Shown here: positions 1-10,122 of the stretch, in pieces
Layout of the letters: each line of letters starts with the position of its first letter
Position numbering within the stretch: the first letter of the stretch is position 1
Assembly (NCBI RefSeq): GCF_036373705.1
Contig: NC_089851.1
Location: forward strand, 57,872,593 to 57,936,592
Direction of reading: 5' to 3'
Length of the DNA stretch: 64,000 nucleotides
Source: Amia ocellicauda
Taxonomy: Eukaryota > Chordata > Actinopteri > Amiiformes > Amiidae
Notes under the pieces: model-generated
Database searches by the model: none
Told to the model about the DNA's origin: nothing
Seen by the model: only the letters and a program-made list of their open reading frames with translations
Program-made: the position numbers and the translations under genes

Positions 1-147
1 CTGTCTCACTGGGGATACGGTTACCGTTCTGGAAAGACACTTCAGCGCTACAGTCCATGCTATCAGTCAGTGAGCGTAGGTCTCCCGGTCTGCCCCAAAG
101 CAGTTACGCGCTTGCCCAGCAGAAACTGCGACACCCTCCGTTAACTT

Positions 148-219
148 GGCTCGTTGGTCTAGGGGTATGATTCTCGCATAGGGTGCGAGAGGTCCCGGGT
201 TCAACTCCCGGACGAGCCC
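148..219 (+). tRNA. tRNA-Pro(AGG), intact cloverleaf, A32 variant
   Basis: A 72-nt gene with acceptor GGCTCGT/ACGAGCC and discriminator C73. The anticodon arm is CTCGC-ATAGGGT-GCGAG, giving anticodon AGG, which would be read as IGG after A34 deamination and decode proline CCN codons. The T-arm CCGGG-TTCAACT-CCCGG pairs fully. A box TGGTCTAGGGG and B box GGTTCAACTCC are both intact. CCA is not encoded and there is no intron. It differs from the other intact copies by A instead of T at position 32; U33 is kept. The 5' flank ends ...CCGTTAACTT. Only TTT occurs close downstream; the first TTTT is at 365. Confidence 0.92.
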
Positions 220-364
220 GCTTGGCCCCGCTTTGCATTCTCTGAAGCATTCGTTTGTTCTCTCTCGATGCTTGGCTTCTGGGCTCCTCTGCACCAGGGA
301 GGTCTTTCAACCTCAGATACTGTTGGCTGTGTAGCTGATGGGAAATCAGACTGTCATCTGTGTG

Positions 365-373
365 TTTTGTTTT
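365..373 (+). terminator. First Pol III-type T-runs after the tRNA (TTTTGTTTT)
   Basis: The first run of four T residues downstream of the tRNA at 148-219 starts here, 146 bases past the tRNA end, with a second T4 five bases later. The same 146-base offset was checked for the copies ending at 797, 3723 and 9557, so it is a fixed property of both unit classes. If Pol III stops here, the primary transcript is about 221-226 nt. Termination at this point is inference; the position of the T-runs is seen directly. Confidence 0.55.
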
Positions 374-385
374 CTTTAAAGAAAA
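370..385. repeat. 16-bp perfect palindrome TTTTCTTTAAAGAAAA
   Basis: A perfect palindrome that overlaps the second T-run of the putative terminator and recurs at the same place in every unit. It could form a small hairpin in read-through RNA or mark a dimeric protein site. No function is known to me. It does not match the histone 3' stem-loop or an snRNA 3' box. Confidence 0.6.
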
Positions 386-403
386 TGTGTATTTTACAAG
401 TTC

Positions 404-460
404 GTTGTTGTTGTTGAGGAGGAGGAGGACATGTAGTGTGTTGTTGAGGAGGAGGAGGAC
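404..460 (+). repeat. Duplicated (GTT)n(GAG)n microsatellite
   Basis: A run of about four GTT then GAG units ending in GAC, then ATGTAGTGT, then a second shorter GTT-GAG run ending in GAC. The two halves are about 30 bp apart as direct repeats. Copy number varies between units: four, six or seven GTT, and an occasional extra GAG. This explains much of the 578/590/593 bp unit-length variation. On the minus strand the tract reads as proline- and glutamine-rich peptides, which is an artefact. Confidence 0.85.
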
Positions 461-725
461 GAAATGTGGTTTGCCGGCTTGTTATGGAGACCTTTGCTGA
501 ACGTGTACTCCTGAGCTGCACCAAAGGAGAGGCATTCTTTTCAGTTGTTTGCGGGCCTGCTGAACCATGCTCTCAGTGCTGTCTCACTGGGGATACGGTT
601 ACCGTTCTGGAAAGACACTTCAGCGCTACAGTCCATGCTATCAGTCAGTGTGCGTAGGTCTCCCGGTCTGCCCCAAAGCAGTTACGCGCTTGCCCAGCAG
701 AAACTGCGACACCCTCCGTTAACTT
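461..725. other. Homogenised spacer of the tRNA unit, no gene recognised
   Basis: This stretch stands for the spacer of all units. It holds an imperfect dyad ACGGTTACCGT near 595-605 and, close to the tRNA, a 6-bp inverted repeat GCAGTT/AACTGC (100-105 and 124-129 in the first unit) ending 18 bases before the tRNA start. No 5S, U1, U2, U6, 7SK or vault RNA similarity is apparent by eye. Sequence identity between units reflects homogenisation and is not evidence of function. Confidence 0.5.
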
Positions 726-797
726 GGCTCGTTGGTCTAGGGGTATGATTCTCGCTGAGGGTGTGAGAGGCCCTGGGTTCAACTCCAGGACGAGCCC
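726..797 (+). pseudogene. tRNA-Pro-like copy, altered class (G33)
   Basis: Type copy of the altered class. The anticodon loop reads TGAGGGT, so AGG is kept but U33 is G. The anticodon stem is CTCGC/GTGAG with one G-U pair. The T-arm is CTGGG-TTCAACT-CCAGG, giving a T50-G64 wobble and a G51/A63 clash in the normal register. An alternative CCTGG/CCAGG pairing would need an 8-nt T-loop. A and B boxes are unchanged, so Pol III transcription may persist. The downstream flank is the diverged form beginning ACTTGGCCCC. It is probably unable to decode; a role as a non-decoding RNA cannot be excluded. Confidence 0.8.
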
Positions 798-1315
798 ACT
801 TGGCCCCACTTTGTAGTCACCGAAGTGTTCGTTCGTTTGCTCTTGAAGGCTGGCTTCTGGGCTCCTCTGCACAAGGGAGGGCTATCGACCTCAGATACTG
901 TTGGCTGTATAGCTGATGGGAAATCAGACTGTCATCTGTGTGTTTTGTTTTCTTTAAAGAAAATGTGTTTTTTACAAGTTCGTTGTTGTTGTTGTTGTTG
1001 TTGAGGAGGAGGAGGAGGACATGTAGTGTGTTGTTGAGGAGGAGGAGGACGAAATGTGGTTTGCCGGCTTGTTATGGAGACCTTTGCTGAACGTGTACTC
1101 CTGAGCTGCACCAAAGGAGAGGCATTCTTTTCAGTTGTTTGCGGGCCTGCTGAACCATGCTCTCAGTGCTGTCTCACTGGGGATACGGTTACCGTTCTGG
1201 AAAGACACTTCAGCGCTACAGTCCATGCTATCAGTCAGTGAGCGTAGGTCTCCCGGTCTGCCCCAAAGCAGTTACGCGCTTGCCCAGCAGAAACTGCGAC
1301 ACCCTCCGTTAACTT

Positions 1316-1387
1316 GGCTCGTTGGTCTAGGGGTATGATTCTCGCTTAGGGTGCGAGAGGTCCCGGGTTCAACTCCCGGACGAGCCC
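1316..1387 (+). tRNA. tRNA-Pro(AGG), intact
   Basis: Canonical copy. Anticodon arm CTCGC-TTAGGGT-GCGAG with U33 present, T-stem CCGGG/CCCGG fully paired, acceptor stem fully paired. The flank is the GCTTGGCCCCG form. The T-loop has C at position 59 where the common vertebrate gene, as I recall it, has A; this is shared by every copy in the array. The unit downstream carries a private TTTTCC variant at about 1560 that recurs 2.34 kb later. Confidence 0.94.
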
Positions 1388-1893
1388 GCTTGGCCCCGCT
1401 TTGCATTCTCTGAAGCATTCGTTTGTTCTCTCTCGATGCTTGGCTTCTGGGCTCCTCTGCACCAGGGAGGTCTTTCAACCTCAGATACTGTTGGCTGTGT
1501 AGCTGATGGGAAATCAGACTGTCATCTGTGTGTTTTGTTTTCTTTAAAGAAAATGTGTATTTTCCAAGTTCGTTGTTGTTGTTGAGGAGGAGGAGGACAT
1601 GTAGTGTGTTGTTGAGGAGGAGGAGGACGAAATGTGGTTTGCCGGCTTGTTATGGAGACCTTTGCTGAACGTGTACTCCTGAGCTGCACCAAAGGAGAGG
1701 CATTCTTTTCAGTTGTTTGCGGGCCTGCTGAACCATGCTCTCAGTGCTGTCTCACTGGGGATACGGTTACCGTTCTGGAAAGACACTTCAGCGCTACAGT
1801 CCATGCTATCAGTCAGTGTGCGTAGGTCTCCAGGTCTGCCCCAAAGCAGTTACGCGCTTGCCCAGCAGAAACTGCGACACCCTCCGTTAACTT

Positions 1894-1965
1894 GGCTCGT
1901 TGGTCTAGGGGTATGATTCTTGCTGAGGGTGTGAGAGGCCCTGGGTTCAACTCCAGGACGAGCCC
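1894..1965 (+). pseudogene. tRNA-Pro-like copy, altered class (CTTGC stem)
   Basis: Altered class with a further C29T change, so the anticodon stem CTTGC/GTGAG has two G-U pairs. G33 and the G51/A63 clash are present. A and B boxes are intact. Diverged flank and long GTT tract follow. Confidence 0.8.
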
Positions 1966-2483
1966 ACTTGGCCCCACTTTGTAGTCACCGAAGTGTTCGT
2001 TCGTTTGCTCTTGAAGGCTGGCTTCTGGGCTCCTCTGCACAAGGGAGGGCTATCGACCTCAGATACTGTTGGCTGTATAGCTGATGGGAAATCAGACTGT
2101 CATCTGTGTGTTTTGTTTTCTTTAAAGAAAATGTGTTTTTTACAAGTTCGTTGTTGTTGTTGTTGTTGTTGAGGAGGAGGAGGAGGACATGTAGTGTGTT
2201 GTTGAGGAGGAGGAGGACGAAATGTGGTTTGCCGGCTTGTTATGGAGACCTTTGCTGAACGTGTACTCCTGAGCTGCACCAAAGGAGAGGCATTCTTTTC
2301 AGTTGTTTGCGGGCCTGCTGAACCATGCTCTCAGTGCTGTCTCACTGGGGATACGGTTACCGGTCTGGAAAGACACTTCAGCGCTACAGTCCATGCTATC
2401 AGTCAGTGTGCGTAGGTCTCCCGGTCTGCCCCAAAGCAGTTACGCGCTTGCCCAGCAGAAACTGCGACACCCTCCGTTAACTT

Positions 2484-2555
2484 GGCTCGTTGGTCTAGGG
2501 GTATGATTCTCGCTGAGGGTGTGAGAGGCCCTGGGTTCAACTCCAGGACGAGCCC
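2484..2555 (+). pseudogene. tRNA-Pro-like copy, altered class (CTCGC stem)
   Basis: Same tRNA sequence as the copy at 726. The diverged flank has a private GCTGTTGAAGG variant (usually GCTCTTGAAGG) and is followed by the short GTT tract typical of intact-class units, so the unit is a mosaic. The same mosaic recurs at 4823. Confidence 0.8.
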
Positions 2556-3061
2556 ACTTGGCCCCACTTTGTAGTCACCGAAGTGTTCGTTCGTTTGCTG
2601 TTGAAGGCTGGCTTCTGGGCTCCTCTGCACAAGGGAGGGCTATCGACCTCAGATACTGTTGGCTGTATAGCTGATGGGAAATCAGACTGTCATCTGTGTG
2701 TTTTGTTTTCTTTAAAGAAAATGTGTATTTTACAAGTTCGTTGTTGTTGTTGAGGAGGAGGAGGACATGTAGTGTGTTGTTGAGGAGGAGGAGGACGAAA
2801 TGTGGTTTGCCGGCTTGTTATGGAGACCTTTGCTGAACGTGTACTCCTGAGCTGCACCAAAGGAGAGGCATTCTTTTCAGTTGTTTGCGGGCCTGCTGAA
2901 CCATGCTCTCAGTGCTGTCTCACTGGGGATACGGTTACCGTTCTGGAAAGACACTTCAGCGCTACAGTCCATGCTATCAGTCAGTGTGCGTAGGTCTCCC
3001 GGTCTGCCCCAAAGCAGTTACGCGCTTGCCCAGCAGAAACTGCGACACCCTCCGTTAACTT

Positions 3062-3133
3062 GGCTCGTTGGTCTAGGGGTATGATTCTCGCTGAGGGTGT
3101 GAGAGGCCCTGGGTTCAACTCCATGACGAGCCC
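3062..3133 (+). pseudogene. tRNA-Pro-like copy, altered class, T-stem further broken
   Basis: Altered class with an additional change in the 3' T-stem strand (CCATG), leaving both 50-64 and 51-63 unpaired. G33 is present. The acceptor stem remains paired. Confidence 0.82.
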
Positions 3134-3651
3134 ACTTGGCCCCACTTTGTAGTCACCGAAGTGTTCGTTCGTTTGCTCTTGAAGGCTGGCTTCTGGGCTC
3201 CTCTGCACAAGGGAGGGCTATCGACCTCAGATACTGTTGGCTGTATAGCTGATGGGAAATCAGACTGTCATCTGTGTGTTTTGTTTTCTTTAAAGAAAAT
3301 GTGTTTTTTACAAGTTCGTTGTTGTTGTTGTTGTTGTTGAGGAGGAGGAGGAGGACATGTAGTGTGTTGTTGAGGAGGAGGAGGACGAAATGTGGTTTGC
3401 CAGCTTGTTATGGAGACCTTTGCTGAACGTGTACTCCTGAGCTGCACCAAAGGAGAGGCATTCTTTTCAGTTGTTTGCGGGCCTGCTGAACCATGCTCTC
3501 AGTGCTGTCTCACTGGGGATACGGTTACCGTTCTGGAAAGACACTTCAGCGCTACAGTCCATGCTATCAGTCAGTGAGCGTAGGTCTCCCGGTCTGCCCC
3601 AAAGCAGTTACGCGCTTGCCCAGCAGAAACTGCGACACCCTCCGTTAACTT

Positions 3652-3723
3652 GGCTCGTTGGTCTAGGGGTATGATTCTCGCTTAGGGTGCGAGAGGTCCC
3701 GGGTTCAACTCCCGGACGAGCCC
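3652..3723 (+). tRNA. tRNA-Pro(AGG), intact
   Basis: Identical to the copy at 1316, 2336 bp upstream, and in the equivalent place of the four-unit higher-order block. U33, anticodon AGG and all stems are intact. First downstream T4 at 3869. Confidence 0.94.
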
Positions 3724-4229
3724 GCTTGGCCCCGCTTTGCATTCTCTGAAGCATTCGTTTGTTCTCTCTCGATGCTTGGCTTCTGGGCTCCTCTGCACCA
3801 GGGAGGTCTTTCAACCTCAGATACTGTTGGCTGTGTAGCTGATGGGAAATCAGACTGTCATCTGTGTGTTTTGTTTTCTTTAAAGAAAATGTGTATTTTC
3901 CAAGTTCGTTGTTGTTGTTGAGGAGGAGGAGGACATGTAGTGTGTTGTTGAGGAGGAGGAGGACGAAATGTGGTTTGCCGGCTTGTTATGGAGACCTTTG
4001 CTGAACGTGTACTCCTGAGCTGCACCAAAGGAGAGGCATTCTTTTCAGTTGTTTGCGGGCCTGCTGAACCATGCTCTCAGTGCTGTCTCACTGGGGATAC
4101 GGTTACCGTTCTGGAAAGACACTTCAGCGCTACAGTCCATGCTATCAGTCAGTGTGCGTAGGTCTCCCGGTCTGCCCCAAAGCAGTTACGCGCTTGCCCA
4201 GCAGAAACTGCGACACCCTCCGTTAACTT

Positions 4230-4301
4230 GGCTCGTTGGTCTAGGGGTATGATTCTTGCTGAGGGTGTGAGAGGCCCTGGGTTCAACTCCAGGACGAGCC
4301 C
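4230..4301 (+). pseudogene. tRNA-Pro-like copy, altered class (CTTGC stem)
   Basis: Same as the copy at 1894 (2336 bp earlier). Its unit has seven GTT repeats, giving a 593-bp spacing to the next copy. Confidence 0.8.
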
Positions 4302-4822
4302 ACTTGGCCCCACTTTGTAGTCACCGAAGTGTTCGTTCGTTTGCTCTTGAAGGCTGGCTTCTGGGCTCCTCTGCACAAGGGAGGGCTATCGACCTCAGAT
4401 ACTGTTGGCTGTATAGCTGATGGGAAATCAGACTGTCATCTGTGTGTTTTGTTTTCTTTAAAGAAAATGTGTTTTTTACAAGTTCGTTGTTGTTGTTGTT
4501 GTTGTTGTTGAGGAGGAGGAGGAGGACATGTAGTGTGTTGTTGAGGAGGAGGAGGACGAAATGTGGTTTGCCGGCTTGTTATGGAGACCTTTGCTGAACG
4601 TGTACTCCTGAGCTGCACCAAAGGAGAGGCATTCTTTTCAGTTGTTTGCAGGCCTGCTGAACCATGCTCTCAGTGCTGTCTCACTGGGGATACGGTTACC
4701 GTTCTGGAAAGACACTTCAGCGCTACAGTCCATGCTATCAGTCAGTGTGCGTAGGTCTCCCGGTCTGCCCCAAAGCAGTTACGCGCTTGCCCAGCAGAAA
4801 CTGCGACACCCTCCGTTAACTT

Positions 4823-4894
4823 GGCTCGTTGGTCTAGGGGTATGATTCTCGCTGAGGGTGTGAGAGGCCCTGGGTTCAACTCCAGGACGAGCCC
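4823..4894 (+). pseudogene. tRNA-Pro-like copy, altered class (CTCGC stem)
   Basis: Duplicate of the copy at 2484 (2339 bp earlier), including the private GCTGTTGAAGG flank variant and the short GTT tract. Confidence 0.8.
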
Positions 4895-5400
4895 ACTTGG
4901 CCCCACTTTGTAGTCACCGAAGTGTTCGTTCGTTTGCTGTTGAAGGCTGGCTTCTGGGCTCCTCTGCACAAGGGAGGGCTATCGACCTCAGATACTGTTG
5001 GCTGTATAGCTGATGGGAAATCAGACTGTCATCTGTGTGTTTTGTTTTCTTTAAAGAAAATGTGTATTTTACAAGTTCGTTGTTGTTGTTGAGGAGGAGG
5101 AGGACATGTAGTGTGTTGTTGAGGAGGAGGAGGACGAAATGTGGTTTGCCGGCTTGTTATGGAGACCTTTGCTGAACGTGTACTCCTGAGCTGCACCAAA
5201 GGAGAGGAATTCTTTTCAGTTGTTTGCGGGCCTGCTGAACCATGCTCTCAGTGCTGTCTCACTGGGGATACGGTTACCGTTCTGGAAAGACACTTCAGCG
5301 CTACAGTCCATGCTATCAGTCAGTGTGCGTAGGTCTCCCGGTCTGCCCCAAAGCAGTTACGCGCTTGCCCAGCAGAAACTGCGACACCCTCCGTTAACTT

Positions 5401-5472
5401 GGCTCGTTGGTCTAGGGGTATGATTCTCGCTGAGGGTGTGAGAGGCCCTGGGTTCAACTCCAGGACGAGCCC
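5401..5472 (+). pseudogene. tRNA-Pro-like copy, altered class (CTCGC stem)
   Basis: Higher-order equivalent of the copy at 3062 but with the ordinary CCAGG T-stem strand, so the CCATG change at 3062 arose after the block duplicated. Its unit shares the private TTGCCAGCTTG spacer variant (near 5740) with the unit near 3400. Confidence 0.8.
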
Positions 5473-5990
5473 ACTTGGCCCCACTTTGTAGTCACCGAAG
5501 TGTTCGTTCGTTTGCTCTTGAAGGCTGGCTTCTGGGCTCCTCTGCACAAGGGAGGGCTATCGACCTCAGATACTGTTGGCTGTATAGCTGATGGGAAATC
5601 AGACTGTCATCTGTGTGTTTTGTTTTCTTTAAAGAAAATGTGTTTTTTACAAGTTCGTTGTTGTTGTTGTTGTTGTTGAGGAGGAGGAGGAGGACATGTA
5701 GTGTGTTGTTGAGGAGGAGGAGGACGAAATGTGGTTTGCCAGCTTGTTATGGAGACCTTTGCTGAACGTGTACTCCTGAGCTGCACCAAAGGAGAGGCAT
5801 TCTTTTCAGTTGTTTGCGGGCCTGCTGAACCATGCTCTCAGTGCTGTCTCACTGGGGATACGGTTACCGTTCTGGAAAGACACTTCAGCGCTACAGTCCA
5901 TGCTATCAGTCAGTGAGCGTAGGTCTCCCGGTCTGCCCCAAAGCAGTTACGCGCTTGCCCAGCAGAAACTGCGACACCCTCCGTTAACTT

Positions 5991-6062
5991 GGCTCGTTGG
6001 TCTAGGGGTATGATTCTCGCTTAGGGTGCGAGAGGTCCCGGGTTCAACTCCCGGACGAGCCC
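5991..6062 (+). tRNA. tRNA-Pro(AGG), intact
   Basis: Canonical copy, 2339 bp after the one at 3652. The following spacer has one extra GAG, giving a 581-bp spacing to the next copy. Confidence 0.94.
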
Positions 6063-6571
6063 GCTTGGCCCCGCTTTGCATTCTCTGAAGCATTCGTTTG
6101 TTCTCTCTCGATGCTTGGCTTCTGGGCTCCTCTGCACCAGGGAGGTCTTTCAACCTCAGATACTGTTGGCTGTGTAGCTGATGGGAAATCAGACTGCCAT
6201 CTGTGTGTTTTGTTTTCTTTAAAGAAAATGTGTATTTTACAAGTTCGTTGTTGTTGTTGAGGAGGAGGAGGAGGACATGTAGTGTGTTGTTGAGGAGGAG
6301 GAGGACGAAATGTGGTTTGCCGGCTTGTTATGGAGACCTTTGCTGAACGTGTACTCCTGAGCTGCACCAAAGGAGAGGCATTCTTTTCAGTTGTTTGCGG
6401 GCCTGCTGAACCATGCTCTCAGTGCTGTCTCACTGGGGATACGGTTACCGTTCTGGAAAGACACTTCAGAGCTACAGTCCATGCTATCAGTCAGTGTGCG
6501 TAGGTCTCCCGGTCTGCCCCAAAGCAGTTACGCGCTTGCCCAGCAGAAACTGCGACACCCTCCGTTAACTT

Positions 6572-6643
6572 GGCTCGTTGGTCTAGGGGTATGATTCTTG
6601 CTGAGGGTGTGAGAGGCCCTGGGTTCAACTCCAGGACGAGCCC
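6572..6643 (+). pseudogene. tRNA-Pro-like copy, altered class (CTTGC stem)
   Basis: CTTGC/GTGAG anticodon stem, G33 and G51/A63 clash. A and B boxes are intact; diverged flank and long GTT tract. Confidence 0.8.
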
Positions 6644-7161
6644 ACTTGGCCCCACTTTGTAGTCACCGAAGTGTTCGTTCGTTTGCTCTTGAAGGCTGGC
6701 TTCTGGGCTCCTCTGCACAAGGGAGGGCTATCGACCTCAGATACTGTTGGCTGTATAGCTGATGGGAAATCAGACTGTCATCTGTGTGTTTTGTTTTCTT
6801 TAAAGAAAATGTGTTTTTTACAAGTTCGTTGTTGTTGTTGTTGTTGTTGAGGAGGAGGAGGAGGACATGTAGTGTGTTGTTGAGGAGGAGGAGGACGAAA
6901 TGTGGTTTGCCGGCTTGTTATGGAGACCTTTGCTGAACGTGTACTCCTGAGCTGCACCAAAGGAGAGGCATTCTTTTCAGTTGTTTGCGGGCCTGCTGAA
7001 CCATGCTCTCAGTGCTGTCTCACTGGGGATACGGTTACCGTTCTGGAAAGACACTTCAGCGCTACAGTCCATGCTATCAGTCATTGTGCGTAGGTCTCCC
7101 GGTCTGCCCCAAAGCAGTTACGCGCTTGCCCAGCAGAAACTGCGACACCCTCCGTTAACTT

Positions 7162-7233
7162 GGCTCGTTGGTCTAGGGGTATGATTCTCGCTTAGGGTGC
7201 GAGAGGTCCCGGGTTCAACTCCCGGACGAGCCC
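7162..7233 (+). tRNA. tRNA-Pro(AGG), intact
   Basis: Canonical copy with U33, fully paired stems and GCTTGGCCCCG flank. From here intact and altered units alternate without the intervening pair of altered units seen in the earlier four-unit blocks. The spacer just upstream has a private TCATTGTGCG variant. Confidence 0.94.
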
Positions 7234-7739
7234 GCTTGGCCCCGCTTTGCATTCTCTGAAGCATTCGTTTGTTCTCTCTCGATGCTTGGCTTCTGGGCTC
7301 CTTTGCACCAGGGAGGTCTTTCAACCTCAGATACTGTTGGCTGTGTAGCTGATGGGAAATCAGACTGTCATCTGTGTGTTTTGTTTTCTTTAAAGAAAAT
7401 GTGTATTTTACAAGTTCGTTGTTGTTGTTGAGGAGGAGGAGGACATGTAGTGTGTTGTTGAGGAGGAGGAGGACGAAATGTGGTTTGCCGGCTTGTTATG
7501 GAGACCTTTGCTGAACGTGTACTCCTGAGCTGCACCAAAGGAGAGGCATTCTTTTCAGTTGTTTGCGGGCCTGCTGAACCATGCTCTCAGTGCTGTCTCA
7601 CTGGGGATACGGTTACCGTTCTGGAAAGACACTTCAGCGCTACAGTCCATGCTATCAGTCAGTGTGCGTAGGTCTCCCGGTCTGCCCCAAAGCAGTTACG
7701 CGCTTGCCCAGCAGAAACTGCGACACCCTCCGTTAACTT

Positions 7740-7811
7740 GGCTCGTTGGTCTAGGGGTATGATTCTTGCTGAGGGTGTGAGAGGCCCTGTGTTCAACTCC
7801 AGGACAAGCCC
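7740..7811 (+). pseudogene. tRNA-Pro-like copy, most degraded, B box hit
   Basis: Besides G33 and the CTTGC stem, G52 is T, which breaks a T-stem pair and the first base of the B box. G68 is A (ACAAGCC), which breaks an acceptor pair at a former CpG. Both coding and promoter function are likely reduced. Confidence 0.87.
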
Positions 7812-8329
7812 ACTTGGCCCCACTTTGTAGTCACCGAAGTGTTCGTTCGTTTGCTCTTGAAGGCTGGCTTCTGGGCTCCTCTGCACAAGGGAGGGCTATC
7901 GACCTTAGATACTGTTGGCTGTATAGCTGATGGGAAATCAGACTGTCATCTGTGTGTTTTGTTTTCTTTAAAGAAAATGTGTTTTTTACAAGTTCGTTGT
8001 TGTTGTTGTTGTTGTTGAGGAGGAGGAGGAGGACATGTAGTGTGTTGTTGAGGAGGAGGAGGACGAAATGTGGTTTGCCGGCTTGTTATGGAGACCTTTG
8101 CTGAACGTGTACTCCTGAGCTGCACCAAAGGAGAGGCATTCTTTTCAGTTGTTTGCGGGCCTGCTGAACCATGCTCTCAGTGCTGTCTCACTGGGGATAC
8201 GGTTACCGTTCTGGAAAGACACTTCAGCGCTACAGTCCATGCTATCAGTCAGTGAGCGTAGGTCTCCCGGTCTGCCCCAAAGCAGTTACGCGCTTGCCCA
8301 GCAGAAACTGCGACACCCTCCGTTAACTT

Positions 8330-8401
8330 GGCTCGTTGGTCTAGGGGTATGATTCTCGCTTAGGGTGCGAGAGGTCCCGGGTTCAACTCCCGGACGAGCC
8401 C
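8330..8401 (+). tRNA. tRNA-Pro(AGG), intact
   Basis: Canonical copy. It is followed directly by another intact unit at 8908, the only place in the window where two intact copies are adjacent. Confidence 0.94.
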
Positions 8402-8907
8402 GCTTGGCCCCGCTTTGCATTCTCTGAAGCATTCGTTTGTTCTCTCTCGATGCTTGGCTTCTGGGCTCCTCTGCACCAGGGAGGTCTTTCAACCTCAGAT
8501 ACTGTTGGCTGTGTAGCTGATGGGAAATCAGACTGTCATCTGTGTGTTTTGTTTTCTTTAAAGAAAATGTGTATTTTACAAGTTCGTTGTTGTTGTTGAG
8601 GAGGAGGAGGACATGTAGTGTGTTGTTGAGGAGGAGGAGGACGAAATGTGGTTTGCCGGCTTGTTATGGAGACCTTTGCTGAACGTGTACTCCTGAGCTG
8701 CACCAAAGGAGAGGCATTCTTTTCAGTTGTTTGCGGGCCTGCTGAACCATGCTCTCAGTGCTGTCTCACTGGGGATACGGTTACCGTTCTGGAAAGACAC
8801 TTCAGCGCTACAGTCCATGCTATCAGTCAGTGAGCGTAGGTCTCCCGGTCTGCCCCAAAGCAGTTACGCGCTTGCCCAGCAGAAACTGCGACACCCTCCG
8901 TTAACTT

Positions 8908-8979
8908 GGCTCGTTGGTCTAGGGGTATGATTCTCGCTTAGGGTGCGAGAGGTCCCGGGTTCAACTCCCGGACGAGCCC
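8908..8979 (+). tRNA. tRNA-Pro(AGG), intact
   Basis: Canonical copy. Its flank carries a private GCATTTGTTTG variant near 9007, shared with the unit of the copy at 11213, marking a block duplication of 2305 bp. Confidence 0.94.
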
Positions 8980-9485
8980 GCTTGGCCCCGCTTTGCATTC
9001 TCTGAAGCATTTGTTTGTTCTCTCTCGATGCTTGGCTTCTGGGCTCCTCTGCACCAGGGAGGTCTTTCAACCTCAGATACTGTTGGCTGTGTAGCTGATG
9101 GGAAATCAGACTGTCATCTGTGTGTTTTGTTTTCTTTAAAGAAAATGTGTATTTTACAAGTTCGTTGTTGTTGTTGAGGAGGAGGAGGACATGTAGTGTG
9201 TTGTTGAGGAGGAGGAGGACGAAATGTGGTTTGCCGGCTTGTTATGGAGACCTTTGCTGAACGTGTACTCCTGAGCTGCACCAAAGGAGAGGCATTCTTT
9301 TCAGTTGTTTGCGGGCCTGCTGAACCATGCTCTCAGTGCTGTCTCACTGGGGATACGGTTACCGTTCTGGAAAGACACTTCAGCGCTACAGTCCATGCTA
9401 TCAGTCAGTGAGCGTAGGTCTCCCGGTCTGCCCCAAAGCAGTTACGCGCTTGCCCAGCAGAAACTGCGACACCCTCCGTTAACTT

Positions 9486-9557
9486 GGCTCGTTGGTCTAG
9501 GGGTATGATTCTTGCTGAGGGTGTGAGAGGCCCTGGGTTCAACTCCAGGACGAGCCC
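9486..9557 (+). pseudogene. tRNA-Pro-like copy on a recombinant unit
   Basis: The tRNA is altered class (CTTGC stem, G33, G51/A63 clash), and the first 15 or so flank bases are of the altered form (ACTTGGCCCCACTTTG). From CATTCTCTGAAG onward the flank is the intact-class form. The switch lies just after 9572, so this unit is a crossover or gene-conversion product. It shares a GTTCGATG microsatellite variant with the unit at 10635. Confidence 0.82.
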
Positions 9558-10050
9558 ACTTGGCCCCACTTTGCATTCTCTGAAGCATTCGTTTGTTCTC
9601 TCTCGATGCTTGGCTTCTGGGCTCCTCTGCACCAGGGAGGTCTTTCAACCTCAGATACTGTTGGCTGTGTAGCTGATGGGAAATCAGACTGTCATCTGTG
9701 TGTTTTGTTTTCTTTAAAGAAAATGTGTATTTTACAAGTTCGATGTTGTTGTTGAGGAGGAGGAGGACATGTAGTGTGTTGTTGAGGAGGAGGAGGACGA
9801 AATGTGGTTTGCCGGCTTGTTATGGAGTCCTTTGCTGAACGTGTACTCCTGAGCTGCACCAAAGGAGAGGCATTCTTTTCAGTTGTTTGCGGGCCTGCTG
9901 AACCATGCTCTCAGTGCTGTCTCACTGGGGATACGGTTACCGTTCTGGAAAGACACTTCAGCGCTACAGGTAGTGAGCGTAGGTCTCCCGGTCTGCCCCA
10001 AAGCAGTTACGCGCTTGCCCAGCAGAAACTGCGACACCCTCCGTTAACTT

Positions 10051-10122
10051 GGCTCGTTGGTCTAGGGGTATGATTCTTGCTGAGGGTGTGAGAGGCCCTG
10101 GGTTCAACTCCAGGACGAGCCC
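10051..10122 (+). pseudogene. tRNA-Pro-like copy, altered class (CTTGC stem)
   Basis: Usual altered copy. The spacer just upstream, near 9969, has a 13-bp net deletion removing most of the TCCATGCTATCAGT segment, which explains the 565-bp spacing. Its own unit is 6 bp short in the second GAG run, giving the 584-bp spacing. Confidence 0.8.

Noticed and set aside
100-129. GCAGTT/AACTGC inverted repeat upstream of the tRNA as a regulatory hairpin
   Set aside because: Only 6 bp of stem with an 18-nt loop. Its conservation is explained by array homogenisation, so no function is claimed.
148-372. Calling each tRNA unit a SINE insertion
   Set aside because: Copies are in strict tandem with identical spacers, no A-rich tail or target-site duplications, and eight copies keep a full tRNA. 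A tandem tRNA array fits better, though the tail remains of interest.
461-725. Additional small RNA gene (5S, snRNA, vault or 7SK) in the spacer
   Set aside because: No characteristic segment of these RNAs could be recognised, and no second A/B box pair or proximal sequence element plus TATA was seen.
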